NCBI GenBank assembly: GCA_048213135.1
Contig: PS015733.1
Span: 1 to 24,375, forward strand
Direction of reading: 5' to 3'
Source of the DNA: Reclinomonas americana ATCC 50394
Lineage: Eukaryota; Jakobida; Jakobea; Jakobida
Length of the DNA: 24,375 bases
In this document: positions 20,395 through 24,375 of the stretch, piece after piece
How positions within the stretch are numbered: position 1 is the stretch's first letter
Layout of the letters: the number at the start of each line of letters is the position of its first letter
Made by a program: the position numbers and the translations under genes
The notes under the pieces: model-generated
Seen by the model: only the letters and a program-made list of their open reading frames with translations
What the model was told of the DNA's origin: nothing
Databases searched by the model: none

Positions 20395-22309
20395 ATGTTG
20401 GCCGACCCAACGCAGGTACGTGTGAGGACTCACAGGGGCGCTTGCGACCACACAGACACTGAGTAGCGTTGCAGGACAACGCGCCGCCACTACTCGTCGA
20501 ACATCGATCGTCACCTCCAGCAGGTGTGCAACACATACACACACACACAACACGACTGTGATAGTATGGTGTGCTCACACATGAATCTACTCGCTCTGCG
20601 AATGTGACAGTGCTGGACGACTCGTGTGAGCCACCTGAGGAGCACGATGCAGAGTTGCTGCTGATCAAGACCTCTGCGATTAGCGACGGCGACGATGAGG
20701 GCAAGAGACCGCTGCCACCACCATCACTGCCACCCTCATCGTCGCCACAACAGCCACTTTCTCCCGTGCCAGTGGTTGTCGTGGTCGGCGAGAAGAGCGC
20801 GGCAACCGCAGCTGACGACGATGGTGAGGTGGGGGCGCGCGTAGTGTTGGCACCCATGCCTGCGGCCCACACTGCAACGACCGCGGCCATGTCACTGCCG
20901 TCGGCAGTGGATCAGCGTGCCGTGTGCCATCTGCCCAGGCCCGCCACATGGTGCTTCCCAGCCACCACCGAGTGCGTGCGGCAGATTGGCCAGTCTTTGC
21001 GTGACTCTGGCGAGCTGGCAGGTACGACGCACCATTGGTGTCACGTGCGCCTGCGTGTCTTCTCTGTTTTCCCTCACTCTGATGAACAAAAAAACACATG
21101 TGCAGGCACGGCGGGCGCACTGCTGGTTCTGGAGGGCCATCCAGGCAGCGGCAAGACCAACACTGTGTGCGAACTGGTGATGCACCTACAGAGGGTAGAA
21201 GGACTTTGTGGACCCACTCTGTACGTGGACATGGGCGGCGATCGACCGGATTCCGATCGGCCTTCAGTGCGTCCGTGGTGATCGATTGCAAAGAGAAGCA
21301 CTTCACTTACAAAACCGTGCGACACAGGAGTTTGCCGTCATGTCCACTCTACTTTTGCAGGCCGACTGGCGTACTGCTGTTGCAGTGGAGTCGACTCGTG
21401 CAGGGCGTCCGTGCACTGCGGCGGCGATCAAGAAGGAACTGTATGCGGTCTTGGGCGCCTCCACCGCAACAGGTCGCTGTATTGTGGTGCTGGAGAATGC
21501 GGTTGATGTGGATGCACTGATTGGCATGCTTCCGGATGCGGAGGAGTCTGGCGACACGGCGGCTCCGGTCATGTTCCGCCCGCTGGTGATTGTCACCAGC
21601 CGACGGAGAATCACAAGTGACCTGGAGGTCAAGTATCGTGCACTGCCGCTGTTCATGTGGCGCATGTCGGAGCTGTCGGTGTGGGACTGCACGGCCTACT
21701 GCAAGCACATTTCGTCGGTGTTGCACAACGACACCAGCGACTCGATGCCATCACGCCTTCTTCCACTGATGTCCATCTCGAGCATGCGCAGACCTTTTCG
21801 TCTGGCAGCATCGATCAAGTTGCGTCTGCACTACCGATCTCTTTCTTCATCGCTGTCGCTGAAAGTGGGATGCGATCATAAAACACAGGGCGGCACATTC
21901 ATGGCTGCAGACACACACCACCCTCACTCGCGCCCAAATTCGCGGCTTCAGCAACGACAGCAGTACGGAATTCGTGGCGACCGTCGTGCACTCGCTGTCA
22001 GCAGTCGAGCGCCGCCTCCTGCTGGTGCTGGCCGCTTGCGATGCGTGGCCGTCCATCTCCTATCGTGTCCTCAAGTACCTGGCCGCCGACGTGGCAGATC
22101 CACTTGCGCTGACCGATTGCTCCAGGCAAGTGCATGTCGTTCACCACTTGTGTGTCGCGCGTTGAAGCTCAGTGCGACGCTGCAGTTCGGCTGCGCCAAA
22201 TCCACTTTCGGGACCACTGTGCGACGCCACCGTAGCTCAGCTCGTGGCCAGTCGTCTTGTCTCGCATTTTATGTGCGAGCACGACGCCGATGGCAGTGAG
22301 GCAACGCGT
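20395..22309 (+). CDS. STAND/NB-ARC-type P-loop ATPase (NLR-like), 3' part lost in assembly gap
   Basis: Second member of the ATPase family seen at 1-2705. Exons 20395-20415, 20475-20523, 20611-21021, 21106-21266, 21361-21864, 21911-22125 and 22187 into the N run give about 494 residues, with phases agreeing throughout. A disordered acidic/Pro/Val-rich N-terminus precedes Trp-x-Phe-Pro (ATWCFP), matching PPWLFP in the paralogue. Then come Walker A GHPGSGKT (about residue 170), LYVDMGGD (paralogue VQIDMRGD), Walker B-like CIVVLENA with Glu in place of Asp, LVIVTSRRRI and the GLPL-like RRPFRL. Next is a helical/winged-helix start (VVHSLSAVERRLLLVLAAC; paralogue DVIDRRVMMCFAALHVAG). The last intron appears to be GC-AG, with donor AG/GCAAGT at 22126. 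It differs from the left paralogue in lacking the long insertion after Walker B. Its natural C-terminal half may be the sequence beyond the gaps. Confidence 0.85.
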
Positions 22310-22351
22310 NNNNNNNNNNNNNNNNNNNNNNNNNNNNNNNNNNNNNNNNNN
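22310..22351. other. Assembly gap (42 N)
   Basis: A run of N where the plus-strand ATPase frame is still open on the left and coding sequence switches to the minus strand on the right. Confidence 0.99.
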
Positions 22352-23170
22352 TTTGCAATAACGCGACACAACTTGGTCTCTCACCCGCGTCTCGGTCGCT
22401 GTTCCCGAGTGCTGCGGACACCAGTCAAACATGTCGTGGACGGCGTCTTCGGCCTCCTCCTCGGCCGCAAGTGCAATTGGCAGTGGCGTAGACTGGCCGC
22501 TCGTTGCAACTCCCGATTTCTCATCACAAACACCGCCATCCTCGTCTCCGTCGGCCACCTCCACATCGCTGGGAACGCGGTCGGTGGCGTCGTCACCACC
22601 ACCGTCTACCTCGTCCTCATCCTCCTCTTCACCCGTAGCGCTGGCACTGCCTGAGTCGTGGAAGCGGCTCGGCTGTTGCAGCACCGCACGGCACACGTTG
22701 ACGATCAAGTGGCGCGCCAACTTGCGATGCACGGCATGCTGGCCGTGCACTGTCGACCGTGTCCACGGTGGCGACGCGACAACTGTCAGGCAATACATGG
22801 CGGCATCCCACAGCTCCAGTGACAGCATGGAGGCCGGTAGAGACTGCAGAGTTACGAACAGGGATTCTGCGTGTGGTCGCACCCGCAGCCGCAGCAGCGC
22901 ATCGTCGCGCAGCCGATCGGCCCCCAATGAAATCGTCTCACGCAGCCAACGAATCTGTGCGGCACAAACAACAGCTGCAGCTCGCTGGAAGGCGTCGGGT
23001 CGCGTGCTGCGGAAGTAGTCGGCCAGGAGCGAATGCACACTCAGCTGGGAACTCGAGGTTAGCTGCGGCATTTCTGCGGGAGAGTCGAGCATGCTCGCCA
23101 GCGGGTGGATGGTGATGTCGGCCTGCGATAGCTCGGCCAGCAATTCCAGTGGACAGATGGTGGTCACCTG
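22352..23170 (-). CDS. Fragment of a STAND ATPase: winged-helix/helical region with acidic linker
   Basis: The minus strand is open for the entire 819-bp contig. It begins at the gap with VTTICPLELLAELSQADITI and continues through SQLSVHSLLADYFRSTRPD, which resembles the LHxLLRDYxR element closing the winged helix of NB-ARC proteins. Helical sequence follows (AAAVVCAAQIRWLRETISLG, then MLSLELWDAAMYCLTVVA). A Glu/Asp-rich linker (GEEEDEDEVDGGGDD) ends near AVHDMFDWCPQHSG. It has no P-loop and no start or stop codon, so it is an internal piece. In style it matches the two ATPase genes here (same acidic linkers). In canonical order it should follow an NB-ARC domain and precede TPRs, but as placed the TPR contig lies upstream on this strand. 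Confidence 0.72.
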
Positions 23171-23581
23171 NNNNNNNNNNNNNNNNNNNNNNNNNNNNNN
23201 NNNNNNNNNNNNNNNNNNNNNNNNNNNNNNNNNNNNNNNNNNNNNNNNNNNNNNNNNNNNNNNNNNNNNNNNNNNNNNNNNNNNNNNNNNNNNNNNNNNN
23301 NNNNNNNNNNNNNNNNNNNNNNNNNNNNNNNNNNNNNNNNNNNNNNNNNNNNNNNNNNNNNNNNNNNNNNNNNNNNNNNNNNNNNNNNNNNNNNNNNNNN
23401 NNNNNNNNNNNNNNNNNNNNNNNNNNNNNNNNNNNNNNNNNNNNNNNNNNNNNNNNNNNNNNNNNNNNNNNNNNNNNNNNNNNNNNNNNNNNNNNNNNNN
23501 NNNNNNNNNNNNNNNNNNNNNNNNNNNNNNNNNNNNNNNNNNNNNNNNNNNNNNNNNNNNNNNNNNNNNNNNNNNNNNNNN
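23171..23581. other. Assembly gap (411 N)
   Basis: A run of N separating two contigs that are both coding on the minus strand. The true gap length is unknown. Confidence 0.99.
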
Positions 23582-24375
23582 GATCGCAACTCTACGCACT
23601 TGCGTGCCAGCGGCTCTGCATCTGTGTAGCGACCCAAGCCTAGCAGTGCCGTGGCCAGGTAGTGACGCGTCTCCATGGTGCGCAGTGCGCTCTCGCCAAG
23701 TGCTCGCTCCTCGGTCTGCAGGCATTGCCGCAGCTGGCGCTCCCACTCGGCGTACTTGCCCTGCGGCTTGTACGTGTCGGCCAGCGCGTGCCGCATGTTC
23801 AGCAGCCGCCACTGAATGGGCGACAGGTGCGACGGCGACGACAGCGAAGCGTCTGCGGCCAGTGATGACGGTGACGAGGCTCGGGAAGGGGGTGACGGCC
23901 CAAGCAGCTCTTCGCTCTCGTCCACCATGTCGTCCGGAATGAGCAGACCGCTGATGGTGCCGGGGGGTGGTGTGGCCATGGCTCGCCGCGTGCTCGGCGT
24001 GACACCCCGTGCGCGCGGTGACGAGTCACCACCATCACTGCGTTCCATCGCTGTGCTCCCGCCCGACAGCTCGAGAATTTGCAGCGCACGCCGGTAGTTG
24101 GTCTCGGCTTCCGAAAACAGGCCGAGAGCGCTGCATTCGCCCGCCAGCAGCTCCAGTGCTGTGGCGGTTGCCGGATGGCGCGGACCTCGCAACAACTCTT
24201 GCACCTGCACGCTGAGCTGTAGCACACGGGCGGCCTCCAAGTGATCACCACAAAGGCGCGCCAGCTCGCCCCATCTCCTGAGCAGCCGCCACGGCGCATT
24301 CGGCACAGTCACCATGTCACTGATCGACATTAGGGTGATGCGCGAGCCCTGCACCACGCAGATATTAGGAAAGCG
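23582..24375 (-). CDS. Fragment of a TPR-repeat protein, probably the C-terminal part of a STAND-TPR gene
   Basis: Open on the minus strand across the whole contig and at both ends. At least three helical hairpins fit the TPR consensus of kinesin-light-chain/NB-ARC-TPR type: WGELARLCGDHLEAARVLQL, HPATATALELLAGECSALG with FSEAETNYRRALQ, and METRHYLATALLGLGRYTDA followed by EPLARKCVELR at the gap. A disordered Ser/Pro/acidic loop (about 24060-23830, including PDDMVDESEELLGPSPPS) splits the array. A helical unit, LLNMRHALADTYKPQGKYAE, lies between that loop and the last TPR. A GTGGTGCAG near 24350 could be an intron acceptor just inside the right edge. TPRs of this type normally follow NB-ARC and winged-helix domains and act as sensor or scaffold; no partner can be named. 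Confidence 0.8.

Noticed and set aside
23091-23942. Plus-strand frame running through the 411-N gap
   Set aside because: Open only because N was translated as X; the flanking sequence is antisense to the TPR and winged-helix fragments.
1-24375. tRNA, rRNA or transposable-element genes
   Set aside because: No cloverleaf-like B-box context, no rRNA core sequence, no terminal inverted repeats, reverse transcriptase or transposase motifs seen on either strand.

Overview
This window is nuclear DNA from an intron-rich, GC-rich unicellular eukaryote. Genes are split by about 70 short introns, mostly 60-90 nt, and neighbouring genes sit only about 110-165 bp apart where they share a strand. The gene set (PRMT5, exportin-6, an animal-type haem peroxidase, NB-ARC/STAND ATPases with TPRs) fits a free-living protist. 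A position near Amorphea (holozoan, amoebozoan or apusomonad) is an inference from the presence of exportin-6, not something the sequence proves. Two runs of N (22310-22351 and 23171-23581) mark scaffold gaps.

Left half, minus strand. Reading right to left, there is a small secreted protein of unknown function (10326-9698), then a decayed copy of an ATPase P-loop region (about 9540-9380). Next comes a large gene of about 23 exons (8903-2830): signal peptide, seven fibronectin-III-like repeats and a complete animal haem-peroxidase domain. Last is a STAND/NB-ARC ATPase (2705 to beyond base 1).

Right half, plus strand. A divergent spacer (10327-10667) leads into PRMT5 (11 exons, 622 aa) and exportin-6 (20 exons, about 1,253 aa). 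A 294-aa disordered protein (9 exons) follows, then a second STAND/NB-ARC ATPase (20395 into the gap). Beyond the gap two contigs carry STAND winged-helix-like and TPR coding sequence on the minus strand. Their order and orientation do not fit a normal NB-ARC-TPR gene and suggest a scaffolding error.

Functional reading. PRMT5 (symmetric arginine dimethylation) and exportin-6 (nuclear export of profilin-actin) are single housekeeping genes. Around them lie lineage-specific genes: the ATPases, which resemble NLR-type signalling proteins and include one pseudogene remnant, and a peroxidase with an unusual domain layout and active site. The most unexpected genome-wide signal is a recurrent 5' splice site GTTGCG(T). 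It occurs in 11 of about 71 introns I could place by reading frame, about as often as GTGAGT. Exon coordinates were worked out by eye from reading-frame and family continuity and have not been tested against transcripts.
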